Assembly (NCBI GenBank): GCA_947498155.1
Contig: CANMJD010000003.1
Coordinates: forward strand, 310,001-374,000
Direction of reading: 5' to 3'
Length of the DNA stretch: 64,000 nucleotides
Source of the DNA: an uncultured Pseudoruegeria sp.
GTDB lineage: Bacteria; Pseudomonadota; Alphaproteobacteria; Rhodobacterales; Rhodobacteraceae
Shown here: piece by piece, positions 42,628 to 50,363 of the stretch
Position numbering within the stretch: the first letter of the stretch is position 1
Layout: each line of letters begins with the position of its first letter
The notes under the pieces: model-generated
The model's database searches: none
What the model was told of the DNA's origin: nothing
The model's input: the letters and a program-made list of their open reading frames with translations, nothing else
Made by a program: the position numbers and the translations under genes

Positions 42628-43259
42628 GTTTCTACATGCCCGTGCTCGATCATCTGGCGGCGCTCCGCGAGAGCCTGGCGCACGATCTGATAGGCCGAGG
42701 ACAGAAACAGTCCCGCCATGACGGTTGCGACGATCAAGTCCGGCCAGCCACTTGCCGTGCCCCAGACGCCTAACGCAGCAAACATGACCGCGACATTTCC
42801 AATAGCGTCGTTGCGCGAGCACAGCCAAACTGACCGAACGTTGGCGTCGCCGTCTTTGTATCTGACAAGCAAGAGAACACTCGCCAGATTGGTGAGCAGG
42901 GCAAGAAAGCCCACTGCACCCATGATCTCGGCGGTTGGGACACCAACGTAGAAGACGCGGTAGACGGTAGAGCCGAAGACCCACAACCCCATCAACAGAA
43001 GGCTGCCCCCCTTGAACAAGGCGGCGTTCGTGCGCGCTCTGATTGAAGCCCCGATGACCGCCAGCGAAATGCCGTAGGTCAGGGCGTCGCCTGCGAAGTC
43101 GAGGGCATCCGCTTGCAGGGCTTGCGAGTTGGCCAGATGGCCCGCAGCCATCTCGACCACGAACATCGTTGCGTTCAGGGCAATGACGATCCAAAGCCGC
43201 CGTTTATAGTCGTCCGAGACGCCTTCGAATTTGGCATCGTGTCCACAGCATCCAGGCAT
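42624..43259 (-). CDS. Cation diffusion facilitator (CDF) family metal transporter
   Basis: A 211-residue protein with about six membrane helices. The first metal site is in helix 2 (DALDFAGDALTYG) and the second in helix 5 (CSRNDAIGNVAVM), the D-x3-D/N-x3-D pattern of CDF transporters. The N-terminus MPGCCGHDAKF is Cys/His-rich. It lacks the usual C-terminal cytoplasmic domain, so it is shorter than full CDF proteins such as YiiP. It exports a divalent metal, probably zinc, cadmium or cobalt. Its start overlaps the upstream transglutaminase stop (TAATG). Confidence 0.85.
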   Translation of the reverse strand: MPGCCGHDAKFEGVSDDYKRRLWIVIALNATMFVVEMAAGHLANSQALQADALDFAGDALTYGISLAVIGASIRARTNAALFKGGSLLLMGLWVFGSTVYRVFYVGVPTAEIMGAVGFLALLTNLASVLLLVRYKDGDANVRSVWLCSRNDAIGNVAVMFAALGVWGTASGWPDLIVATVMAGLFLSSAYQIVRQALAERRQMIEHGHVET

Positions 43260-44029
43260 TAGGTTGCCTCCTGCGTTTCAGGGATTGATTGATCTGGAAC
43301 AAGGGCTGCTTCGCCGCCGGGAATATCCGGCACGTGGCCTTTGCGCATCCTCCTGACGCGGTGGTTCATCCAATGGCGAATGATGACACGATAGAGAAGC
43401 CCCTTCACGCCGGTCAGCTGACGGTGGGTTGCATAAAAGGCATCGGGGTCATCGAAGGTGCCGAAGTCGTTGTTGATTCCGGTTTTTTGAATATAGGTAC
43501 TGACCCCGTGCCATTCGACGTTTGGGTTCTGAAGACAATCCGTGCCAGCACCATAGGCGCAGAGCGATTGACGTTCTGGAAAAGCATTTTGCAGCGCCGC
43601 CAGGATGGGTGCATCCAGGATGAAGCCCTCCAGGTTCAACCACTGCTCTCTATGATGGATTTCGACCCAAGAGTGGATGATGTTGGCAGGGGCAAGCGGA
43701 TAGACCAGCTCTGGCACGACTCCGCGCTGCAACCGCTTGTCGATGGTGAAACCGTGAAAGCGGCACGGCACACCAAGGGCGCGCAGAAGCGCCATCAGCA
43801 AGGTGCCCTTCGTGTTGCACTGCCCATAGCCATCGGACAGCACCCTGGACGCCGGCAGCGCATCATCGGAGTTGTAACCGAACAGGATTTCGTTGCGGAC
43901 AAAGTCATAGGCGGCACCGATACGGTCGGCGTTTGAAAGGTTCATCCAGCCACGATCAGCAACAAGGCGCTGAATAGGGCCAGCCTCGAAATCCAGAAGG
44001 GATGTTGGGGACAGGAATTGATCGGTCAT
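43259..44029 (-). CDS. Transglutaminase-like cysteine protease-fold protein
   Basis: A 256-residue protein with the catalytic triad Cys in YGQCNTKG, His in IIHSWVEI and Asp in LEGFILDAP. The fold matches the transglutaminase-like superfamily, mostly peptide or amide hydrolases in bacteria. No signal peptide is apparent. It is first in an operon with the CDF transporter and the ICMT-family protein, controlled from a MerR-type promoter. How such an enzyme helps metal efflux is unknown. It starts after an AAGAGG site. Confidence 0.8.
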   Translation of the reverse strand: MTDQFLSPTSLLDFEAGPIQRLVADRGWMNLSNADRIGAAYDFVRNEILFGYNSDDALPASRVLSDGYGQCNTKGTLLMALLRALGVPCRFHGFTIDKRLQRGVVPELVYPLAPANIIHSWVEIHHREQWLNLEGFILDAPILAALQNAFPERQSLCAYGAGTDCLQNPNVEWHGVSTYIQKTGINNDFGTFDDPDAFYATHRQLTGVKGLLYRVIIRHWMNHRVRRMRKGHVPDIPGGEAALVPDQSIPETQEAT

Positions 44030-44057
44030 CGTAGCCTCTTGAGTCTGTGTCCCACCC

Positions 44058-44088
44058 TATTTACAATCTCTAGTGACTAGAGGTTCAA
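44058..44088 (-). promoter_or_regulatory. MerR-type promoter of the CDF operon with 15-bp operator
   Basis: On the minus strand TTGAAC (-35) and TAAATA (-10) are separated by 19 nt, the over-long spacer that MerR-family activators correct. A perfect palindrome CTCTAGT-C-ACTAGAG (44068-44082) fills the spacer. The pattern matches CadR/ZntR-type operators. The divergent gene starting at 44100 encodes the MerR protein. Confidence 0.8.
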
Positions 44089-44099
44089 GAGGTTTCTTC

Positions 44100-44516
44100 A
44101 TGTTTTCTATCGGCGAGCTTTCAAGACGCACCAAGGTCAAGGTTCCAACCATCCGCTACTATGAGGAGATGGGCCTGTTGGTGGAGGCCGAGCGCACAAG
44201 CGGCAACCAAAGACGCTATGACAAAGCGGGATTGGAACGGCTCAGTTTCATCCGCCATGCACGCGATCTGGGCTTTTCGATTGAGGCAATCTTGTCCCTG
44301 ATCGAGCTACAGGAACACCCGGATCGGTCATGCCAAGCCGCTACGAAAATTGCGGTGGCACAACTCGCGGATGTTCGCGCGAAGGTCAAAAAGCTGAAGG
44401 CGCTCGAAAGGGAGTTGGTTCGCATGGCCAAGGGATGCGACGGACATGGTGTGTCCGAGGACTGCTACGTTCTGGCTTCACTTGCTGACCATGAGCATTG
44501 CGAAAACGAGCACTGA
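44100..44516 (+). CDS. MerR-family metal-responsive regulator
   Basis: A 138-residue regulator: winged helix IGELSRRTKVKVPTIRYYEEMGLL at 3-26, dimer helix at 80-115 and metal-loop cysteines Cys77 and, after KGC, a His/Cys tail ending DCYVLASLADHEHCENEH. It is divergent from the CDF operon and acts on the 15-bp palindrome in the 19-nt spacer. ATG at 44100 matches the family start; the GTG 27 nt upstream lies inside the operator. The metal is unknown. Confidence 0.86.
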   Translation: MFSIGELSRRTKVKVPTIRYYEEMGLLVEAERTSGNQRRYDKAGLERLSFIRHARDLGFSIEAILSLIELQEHPDRSCQAATKIAVAQLADVRAKVKKLKALERELVRMAKGCDGHGVSEDCYVLASLADHEHCENEH

Positions 44517-44741
44517 TCACCCGCAGCACGAGCCTCCCTCTTGGATTGGCGGACATTTGACCGTGCCGTAGGAGCAGTACACGCAGCAGTCCCCTTCGAG
44601 CGGTTTTAGAACAGTGTGGCAGGACTTACATTCATAGAACCACTGACATGCATCCGTCGGCATCGTCTCTTCGGTAGCGTGTCCACATTCGGGGCAGGTA
44701 ATCGTAGATTGAAAGTTCACTTCGCTCGTTTGCGTCGCCAT
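44517..44741 (-). CDS. GDCCVxC-domain small protein
   Basis: A 74-residue Cys-rich protein. The central GDCCVYCSYGTVKCPPIQ is diagnostic of the 'GDCCVxC domain-containing (seleno)protein' family, usually found with mercury-transport genes. An N-terminal CPECGH and a CKSCH motif make a zinc-ribbon-like half. It probably handles thiophilic metals in the cytoplasm (inference). It overlaps the MerF-like gene by 25 nt. Confidence 0.85.
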   Translation of the reverse strand: MATQTSEVNFQSTITCPECGHATEETMPTDACQWFYECKSCHTVLKPLEGDCCVYCSYGTVKCPPIQEGGSCCG

Positions 44742-44926
44742 AGCGCGTATCCTGTAAGTAGTAGAAATCCAGCAAGGATTGGCAGCAGCACGTCGTCTCT
44801 ATAGACGTAACCGAGTGCTCCGCTGATCCCAAGAAGCGAAAACAGCCATGGTAGAAAAGGCGTCAGGCAGCAGACCGCGGCCAATCCCAAACCGCCCAGG
44901 CTCAGTGGAAGCAACCAGCCCCTCAT
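44717..44926 (-). CDS. MerF-like mercury transport protein
   Basis: A 69-residue, two-helix membrane protein with vicinal cysteines (GLAAVCCLTPFLP) in helix 1 and a positively charged C-terminus (WRRKRAK). Length and the CC pair resemble MerF, which takes Hg(II) from periplasm to cytoplasm. It sits between MerT-like and GDCCVxC genes with an ATGA overlap to the former, so the three are co-translated. Confidence 0.72.
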   Translation of the reverse strand: MRGWLLPLSLGGLGLAAVCCLTPFLPWLFSLLGISGALGYVYRDDVLLPILAGFLLLTGYALWRRKRAK

Positions 44927-45306
44927 CGATACTGCCTAAACAAGGCAAACATCGTCCTCGCCGCGTCTTCTTCCCAGAGAGGTGAACTGGCAGCGAGAGC
45001 GAAAGCCAGCGTCGTGAAGCCAAGCATAACGACAGTTGAGCGCCTGCGTTTTGCGCATGCCCAACGCCGCCAAAGGCGGAACCATCCCCAAGCAAGTACA
45101 AGTCCCACGACAACCAATATCTCGGTGCGATACTCGACAAATGGCCCAAGCAAAACCAGCCACGTGCCACCCAGCCCTATGATTGAAAGGCCAATCGGCA
45201 ATACGCAGCAGGATGCGCTTAGCAAAGCCAACAGACCAGCGCCGCCGATCAGCAGTCGGTTTGGCCCATTGGTTTCATCTTGAAGAGTTTCAGTATTCGA
45301 CATCAT
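44923..45306 (-). CDS. merT: MerT-like mercuric ion transporter
   Basis: A 127-residue membrane protein. Helix 1 contains the Cys pair LLSASCCVLPIGLSIIG; helices 2 and 3 follow (YRTEILVVVGLVLAW; VVMLGFTTLAFALA). The Cys pair in helix 1 and another Cys in a loop (RRWACAKRR) fit MerT-type Hg uptake. ATG at 45306 or 45303 is close to the mapped promoter, so the mRNA may be nearly leaderless. Downstream genes carry on with MerF-like and GDCCVxC proteins. No merA or merP is present in the window. Confidence 0.8.
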   Translation of the reverse strand: MMSNTETLQDETNGPNRLLIGGAGLLALLSASCCVLPIGLSIIGLGGTWLVLLGPFVEYRTEILVVVGLVLAWGWFRLWRRWACAKRRRSTVVMLGFTTLAFALAASSPLWEEDAARTMFALFRQYR

Positions 45307-45313
45307 GGCTGAT

Positions 45314-45344
45314 CTTATGCATCCTGTAGTCACTACAGAAGCAA
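45314..45344 (-). promoter_or_regulatory. MerR-type promoter of the mer-like operon with 15-bp operator
   Basis: On the minus strand TTGCTT (-35) and CATAAG (-10) are separated by 19 nt containing a perfect palindrome CTGTAGT-G-ACTACAG (45324-45338). It has the same architecture as the promoter at 44058 but a different operator sequence, fitting a different MerR protein. Confidence 0.72.
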
Positions 45345-45359
45345 GCGGAGTTCGATCAC

Positions 45360-45749
45360 ATGATTGCGATTGGTGAGGCATCCCGCCTTAGTGGCGTTTC
45401 AATAGAGACGATCCGCTACTATGAGCGTGAGGGGATAATATCAAAGGCAGTCCGCACTGCTTCTGGGCGACGAGCTTATTCGGACACTGAGATTTCAGAG
45501 CTTCGCTTCATCAAACGATGCCGTGATCTTGGGTTCTCCATCCAAGACGCAGTTGCGCTTCGCAATCTCGCCGATGCACCGTCCGATGCATGTGAGACGG
45601 TCGAGCGACTTGGAAGCAAGCATCTCTCGGACGTTCAGGCGAAACTGGCGGAGCTTCGGAAACTTGAGAAGGCTCTGGTCGAGCTGGTCGCGAACTGCGC
45701 AAAGGGACAAAGCGACTGTCCGATGTTGGATGCTTTAAAAGCCCGCTAG
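45360..45749 (+). CDS. merR: MerR-family regulator of the mer-like operon
   Basis: A 129-residue MerR-family activator: winged helix IGEASRLSGVSIETIRYYEREGII at 4-27, recognition wing RRAYSDTEISELRFIKRCRDLGFSI. Three cysteines (DACETV and ANCAKGQSDCPM) correspond to the Hg(II)-binding set of MerR, though the last two are only 7 residues apart instead of the usual 9. It is divergent from merT and acts on the 15-bp palindrome. A GGAG site precedes ATG 45360. Confidence 0.8.
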   Translation: MIAIGEASRLSGVSIETIRYYEREGIISKAVRTASGRRAYSDTEISELRFIKRCRDLGFSIQDAVALRNLADAPSDACETVERLGSKHLSDVQAKLAELRKLEKALVELVANCAKGQSDCPMLDALKAR

Positions 45750-45859
45750 TTGGAAAGTCGACGTTGGTTCAGTCGCAGCGCAATTTCACTTCGTCAGCGC
45801 GTTGGCGACCTTCGCCGCCGCTTTGTTGAAAGGCATCTTTCTCTACGTGAGGACAGGTG

Positions 45860-46147
45860 TCATTTCCTCACGTCGTCCAGAAGCTCCAAAACGCGCGCGT
45901 AGTCTTCGCTGGCGACGCGCGCTTGCTCGAAGATCTCACGACGCTCCAGGTCCTGGCAACGGAAGTACCGCTCAACTTCGGTAAAATACGTCTCCGCATC
46001 ACGCCTCAACAGGTCCGCATAGGCCCATACGTCATCGGCATTGGTCGGCATCCAGGGCGGAGCAGGCGGCAGACAACTGCCCGCGATCGCCGCAGAACTC
46101 CAGCTCAGAACGATCATAATCGCCCATGTTTGTTTCAAAAGCGCCAT
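45860..46147 (-). CDS. Small exported protein of the transfer region, unknown
   Basis: A 95-residue protein. The signal peptide (WAIMIVLSWSSAAIAGS) is followed by PPAPPWMP and then a charged helical region (DLLRRDAETYFTEVERYFRCQDLERREIFEQARVASEDYARVLELLDDVRK) with two cysteines in total. The gene lies just upstream of the virB operon but on the opposite strand. It may be a periplasmic transfer-associated protein; no family is known to me. 45750-45859 is non-coding. Confidence 0.55.
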   Translation of the reverse strand: MALLKQTWAIMIVLSWSSAAIAGSCLPPAPPWMPTNADDVWAYADLLRRDAETYFTEVERYFRCQDLERREIFEQARVASEDYARVLELLDDVRK

Positions 46148-46215
46148 ATTATCTTGGCTCAGCCACTCCGTTGCAGTAAATTCGTTTCAACGCATGAAAG
46201 GCGCAATAACTCAAA

Positions 46216-46243
46216 TTGCACCTATTGATTGCAAGATTATAAT
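46216..46243 (+). promoter_or_regulatory. Promoter candidate of the type IV secretion operon
   Basis: A consensus TATAAT (46238-46243) sits 16 nt after TTGCAC (46216-46221). An inverted repeat TTGCA...TGCAA overlaps the spacer, suggesting an operator. The first gene starts about 40-70 nt downstream. Confidence 0.5.
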
Positions 46244-46283
46244 ATTGTATCGGTTGGGTAGTCCATGAGGGACTGCCGGGCCA

Positions 46284-46637
46284 ATGCACAATTCTGCAAG
46301 GCTCGATCCTATGAATTTGATGCAAGACGCCCCCAATGTTGTCAGTGAAGACGGGCTGCGCACGCTGCTTGCCGAGGGTCATTCGGCGGATGTTGTGTGT
46401 CGGGTTACGCCCAAACGTACAGGTGCTCAGTGGTCCGGGATTTGGACCGTGCATTGCGTCTCGCCAGATGGTGAGACGCGTCGCCTGCTCGTTACCGCGC
46501 GCAACAATATGGCCGCCCGAGAATTCAAGACTATCAATGGCTTATCCAGCTTCCTTGCAGGACTTGGAGTTTCGGTCGTCTCGATCCCGATGCTCGAAGG
46601 CAAGATCGCCTCTCACAATTTGGACGACGCGGGCTAA
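46284..46637 (+). CDS. First gene of the transfer operon, unknown
   Basis: A 117-residue cytoplasmic protein with the phrase [27 protein letters not shown]. It could also start at ATG 46311 ([11 protein letters not shown]), which has an AAGG element. It is conserved in position ahead of the lytic transglycosylase, so I infer a transfer-regulatory or structural role. No known motif is found. The lytic transglycosylase frame overlaps its 3' end. Confidence 0.55.
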   Translation: MHNSARLDPMNLMQDAPNVVSEDGLRTLLAEGHSADVVCRVTPKRTGAQWSGIWTVHCVSPDGETRRLLVTARNNMAAREFKTINGLSSFLAGLGVSVVSIPMLEGKIASHNLDDAG

Positions 46638-47280
46638 GCCACTTGCTGTCCTTGCGGCATTCCTTGCAGCACCCGCCCATTCTGAAGGCTTCGTGCTTTC
46701 CATGCGGGCCGATGGCCAGCTCGAGACCAAAGCACCGCAATCAGGTTTCGCGCAGAGCTACGTCGACGGGATTGGAGCAAACCCACCAGAGCTGATCGTG
46801 TTCGCAGCGCCTCAGCCTGAAGATCCGCCTCCTGCACCCACCCGCGCGGTTCCCCGCCCCGAGATCCTCACAGCCCTTGAAAGCACCGCGCATCGCTATG
46901 GCGGACACCCCGCACTACGCCGCGCTGGCCTGTCCGTGACGGAGTGGCAGGTGCTCTTCCAAGCCAATATTGAGATTGAAAGCGCCTATCGCCCAAATGC
47001 GCGCAGCTCCGCAGGTGCTATCGGCCTCGGACAGCTGATGCCAGCTACGGCCGCGCAGCTTGGTGTGGATCCGCATGACTGGCAGGCCAATCTGGATGGC
47101 TCCGCCCGTTACCTTCTGATGATGCTTGCACAATTCGGCACGCCCGAACTCGCGCTTGCCGCCTACAACGCGGGGCCTGACGCGGTCGCGCGCTATGGCG
47201 GCATCCCTCCCTACCGAGAAACCCAAAATCACGTGCGCCGCGTCATGGCCGTGCGTGATCGACTTACTGGAGCCTCCTGA
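46537..47280 (+). CDS. virB1: Lytic transglycosylase, VirB1-like
   Basis: The start is uncertain: ATG at 46537 overlaps the previous gene by 101 nt and precedes an [19 protein letters not shown] signal-like stretch; an internal TTG or rare start nearer to that stretch is possible. The SLT domain is clear: the catalytic Glu in [14 protein letters not shown], then [32 protein letters not shown] and [11 protein letters not shown]. It locally cuts peptidoglycan for T4SS assembly. TGATG overlap leads into virB2. Confidence 0.82.
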   Translation: MAYPASLQDLEFRSSRSRCSKARSPLTIWTTRAKPLAVLAAFLAAPAHSEGFVLSMRADGQLETKAPQSGFAQSYVDGIGANPPELIVFAAPQPEDPPPAPTRAVPRPEILTALESTAHRYGGHPALRRAGLSVTEWQVLFQANIEIESAYRPNARSSAGAIGLGQLMPATAAQLGVDPHDWQANLDGSARYLLMMLAQFGTPELALAAYNAGPDAVARYGGIPPYRETQNHVRRVMAVRDRLTGAS

Positions 47281-47570
47281 TGCACATTCAATTCCGCACG
47301 ATCCTGTCACTGGCTCTGGCCAGTTTGATGATTGCCAACCCGGCCTTTGCGCAGAGCATTGACCTCTCCCCGGTGCAGAACCTTCTGCAAGGCATTGTCG
47401 ACACGATCACCGGCCCCTTGGGCATTGTGATCGGCACCCTGGCCCTGATCGGCGTGTTCCTCTCCTGGCTCTTTGGCATTCTGGATTTCCGCCAAGCCCT
47501 TTGGGTGCTTGTTGCCATTGCAGGCATCGCGGCTGCGCCGACCATCGTGACCGCCATCTGGGGCGCGTAA
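47280..47570 (+). CDS. virB2: VirB2/TrbC-type pilin subunit
   Basis: A 96-residue pre-pilin. The signal peptide ends at PAFA, near residue 24. Two hydrophobic helices follow (GPLGIVIGTLALIGVFLSWLFG and ALWVLVAIAGIAAAPTIVTAI), with the conserved small-residue turn typical of conjugative pilins. The start overlaps the transglycosylase stop. It polymerises into the extracellular pilus. Confidence 0.9.
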   Translation: MHIQFRTILSLALASLMIANPAFAQSIDLSPVQNLLQGIVDTITGPLGIVIGTLALIGVFLSWLFGILDFRQALWVLVAIAGIAAAPTIVTAIWGA

Positions 47571-47577
47571 ATTCGGC

Positions 47578-47856
47578 ATGGCAACGCAAACCCGCCTCTT
47601 CCTCGGCCTGAACCGGCCGCCAAAGCTCATCGGCTTGCCGATCATGTATGCCATGGTTTGGCTGTTCGGGTTTGTGTTGCTGTTTCTCTGGGTTCAGAGC
47701 TGGCCGGTGATCATCATCGCAGCTGTGGCCTATCCTGCGCTGTGGAAAGCGGCTGACTGGGATCCGGCCTTTCTTGAGGTGATGGTCACCGCACTGCAGG
47801 AAACGCCCCCTACGCCGAACCGCAAAATCAATTCAGGGGACAGCTATGCTCCATGA
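47578..47856 (+). CDS. virB3: VirB3-type inner-membrane T4SS protein
   Basis: A 92-residue protein. The N-terminal FLGLNRPPKLIGLPI motif and one or two membrane helices (VWLFGFVLLFLWV; WPVIIIAAVAYPALW) are typical of VirB3/TrbD, which cooperates with VirB4. Its 3' end overlaps virB4 by 11 nt. Confidence 0.85.
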   Translation: MATQTRLFLGLNRPPKLIGLPIMYAMVWLFGFVLLFLWVQSWPVIIIAAVAYPALWKAADWDPAFLEVMVTALQETPPTPNRKINSGDSYAP

Positions 47857-50212
47857 CCCCTCGGATGATCTTGCCATGCTGCCGGACTGGGCGCGCAAAG
47901 AGCGCCCGATGGCCAGCATGCTGCCCTATGTCAGCCTCGTGAATGACGTGACGATCCGCACGCGCGGCAATGCCCTTTTCCAGTGCATCCGCCTTGATGG
48001 CGTCAACAGCATGACCAGCGATGACGCGCATTTGGAGAAGATCCGCGCGCTCTTCGCGGCGATCATCGCGCAGATCGGGCCGGACTACAGTTTCTACGTC
48101 CACAAGGTCTCCAAGGCGATTGAGACCGCTTTGCCACCGGTGCCCGAGAAAGGGTTTGCACAAGCGCTGGATACCCGTTGGCAAACGGCCATGACGCGGT
48201 CGGGCCTGCGGGACAAGACGCTCACGCTCACGGTGCTGAAACGTCCTTCCCTCGGCGCGCGGATGCGACTGAAGCGCTCGGACTCAATCGCACAGCTGAA
48301 AGACCAGACGGCCAAACAGCTGCGCAAGCTCGAGGAAGTCGTCGGGTTTTTGCAATCGTCCTTTGCCGAGATGAACCCGCGCCTTCTTGGGGCCAAAAGC
48401 GGCGAGCTACTCGGATTCCTCGGGGCGCTCAATATTGGCCAGGAACGACCGCTTTTCGCTAAATCGCGCTTTGGCACTATTGCCGAGGATGTGGCCAACA
48501 CCCGCGTTACGTTTCAGGGGCGAGGCTTTACGCTGGACGATGGGACGGCGGGCAAGCGATTTGGCACCAGCTTTGCGATCAAGACTTACCCGGCCAAAAC
48601 CAACTGCACCATGTTCGATGAGCTGAACCTGCCCGTCGACATGGTCGTCACCCATTCCTTCACGCCGATCAACAGCAACATCATGGCCAGTCGGATCAAG
48701 CGGCAACAGCGTCTGATGAAGGCCAGCGATGACGGCGCGATTTCCCTCGCAGAAGAACTGGTCGACGCGCTGGACGATCTGGAGTCGAAGCGCCTCAGCT
48801 TCGGCGATCATCACATGACGGTCACGGTCTTCGCCGAGACCGAGGACAAGCTGGAAGCAATTGCCGCCGAGGTTCGAAACATCGCCGCCAGTGAAGGCGT
48901 AAACCTGGTGAACGAGAGCTTTGCGGCGCGCACCCATTATTTCGCGCAGCATCCGGGCAATGGGCAGATGCGCAGCCGCAAGGCCGCCATCACCAACACG
49001 AACTTTACCGATCTCGCAGCGCTTCATCGCGGTCAACTGGGCAAACCTGGCCATCAAGTGCCTTGGGGCAAGCCGATTACCCTCTTCCCGACGCCTGAAC
49101 GCTCGGGCTTCCTGTTCAACTACCATGAGACGGGTCAGCCAGACAAAGAACCAACCGGCGGGCACACCTTGATCCTTGGCCGCCCTGGCTCCGGCAAATC
49201 GGTGTTGTCAGCCTTCCTCATGACCCAAGCGCGGCGCTGCGACGCACGGGTATTTGTCTTCGACTACCGTGCAGGCATGGAAATGGCGGTGCGGGCCAAT
49301 GGCGGGCGTTACAGCGCCATCAAGGCTGGAGAAGCGACAGGTCTAAACCCGCTGCGGACAGAAATCGATGGGCGCGGCCAAGCCTGGCTCTCCGATTGGC
49401 TGGCCACGCTGTTGCATCGCGCTGACAAGCCCCTGAGCCCAGTTCAGATTAACCGCATCCAAGAAGTGGTGCGCCAGAACGCCGGGGCGAGCGATGCCGC
49501 CCTTCGCAATTGGCAAGATCTGGCCTCGCTCTTTGTGGCCGGGGCGGATGAGGGGGATCTGTTCGAACGGATACAGGAATGGACCGCTGAGGGCCGCTAC
49601 GGCTGGATCTTCGGGCAAAGTTCTGCGGATACTTTCTCGCTCGATGGCGATGTCGTGGGGTTCGACCTGACCGGCATTCTCGACAGCGAAAGCGAGAAGG
49701 AACGCATGGCGGTCCTGTCCTACCTGTTCCGCCGCGTGGAGCGCGTCATCGAGGACCGCAAGCCGACGTTGATCATCATCGACGAAGCCTGGAAAGCACT
49801 CGACAATCCGTATTTCGCAGACCGGCTGAGCAACTGGCTGGTCACGGCGCGCAAACAGAACGCCGTCGTTGTGATGATGACCCAATACGCAAGCCAGCTT
49901 GAGAAGACCCGCACCGGCAAAACGATTGTCGAAGCAGTGCCGACGCAGCTTCTGCTTCCCAACATCCGTGCCTCGGCCAGTGATTACGCGATGCTGGGCC
50001 TCACTGAAAAAGAGCTGAGCGTGCTACTCGGCACGGGTAGCAACTCTCGCCTGGCGCTGGTGCGCGATGATCAGGGCTCGGTGGTGATTGACGCCGATCT
50101 AAGCTCCCTTGGGGCTTACCTCACGATCCTTGGCGGCATGGAAAAAGGCGAAGCGCTGGTTGGCGCGGATTATCGCCAGAACCCCGATTTTTGGAGACAG
50201 ATTGATGCGTAG
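47846..50212 (+). CDS. virB4: VirB4-type T4SS ATPase
   Basis: A 788-residue ATPase energising pilus biogenesis and substrate transfer. Walker A is GRPGSGKSVLS near residues 443-450, Walker B is TLIIIDEAWKAL near 640-650, and the RTGKTIVEAVPTQLLLPN and ASDYAMLGLTEKE tail is typical. It starts in virB3 and ends in an 8-nt overlap with the small lipoprotein gene. Length is normal for VirB4. Confidence 0.95.
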   Translation: MLHDPSDDLAMLPDWARKERPMASMLPYVSLVNDVTIRTRGNALFQCIRLDGVNSMTSDDAHLEKIRALFAAIIAQIGPDYSFYVHKVSKAIETALPPVPEKGFAQALDTRWQTAMTRSGLRDKTLTLTVLKRPSLGARMRLKRSDSIAQLKDQTAKQLRKLEEVVGFLQSSFAEMNPRLLGAKSGELLGFLGALNIGQERPLFAKSRFGTIAEDVANTRVTFQGRGFTLDDGTAGKRFGTSFAIKTYPAKTNCTMFDELNLPVDMVVTHSFTPINSNIMASRIKRQQRLMKASDDGAISLAEELVDALDDLESKRLSFGDHHMTVTVFAETEDKLEAIAAEVRNIAASEGVNLVNESFAARTHYFAQHPGNGQMRSRKAAITNTNFTDLAALHRGQLGKPGHQVPWGKPITLFPTPERSGFLFNYHETGQPDKEPTGGHTLILGRPGSGKSVLSAFLMTQARRCDARVFVFDYRAGMEMAVRANGGRYSAIKAGEATGLNPLRTEIDGRGQAWLSDWLATLLHRADKPLSPVQINRIQEVVRQNAGASDAALRNWQDLASLFVAGADEGDLFERIQEWTAEGRYGWIFGQSSADTFSLDGDVVGFDLTGILDSESEKERMAVLSYLFRRVERVIEDRKPTLIIIDEAWKALDNPYFADRLSNWLVTARKQNAVVVMMTQYASQLEKTRTGKTIVEAVPTQLLLPNIRASASDYAMLGLTEKELSVLLGTGSNSRLALVRDDQGSVVIDADLSSLGAYLTILGGMEKGEALVGADYRQNPDFWRQIDA

Positions 50213-50363
50213 ACTTTGCGTGCTGACCCTCACCCTTTTGACCCTGACAGCCTGTGCGGAATATCGGCCGTCAGAAGCGGAATGCTTCAATTCTTTCGCC
50301 GAAGTCAGTCGCAGCAACTGCAATTTCGAACTGCTCGGGCCGATTGGTGGACTGGGTGAATAA
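50205..50363 (+). CDS. Small lipoprotein, possible VirB7-type subunit
   Basis: A 52-residue protein whose hydrophobic signal ends in a lipobox (LTLTLLTLTAC, then AEYR). The mature part contains two more cysteines (ECFN and SNCNFE). Small size, an outer-membrane lipobox and location right after virB4 are what VirB7/entry-exclusion lipoproteins look like. It overlaps virB4 by 8 nt and its stop overlaps the next GTG start. Function is inferred. Confidence 0.62.
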   Translation: MRRLCVLTLTLLTLTACAEYRPSEAECFNSFAEVSRSNCNFELLGPIGGLGE

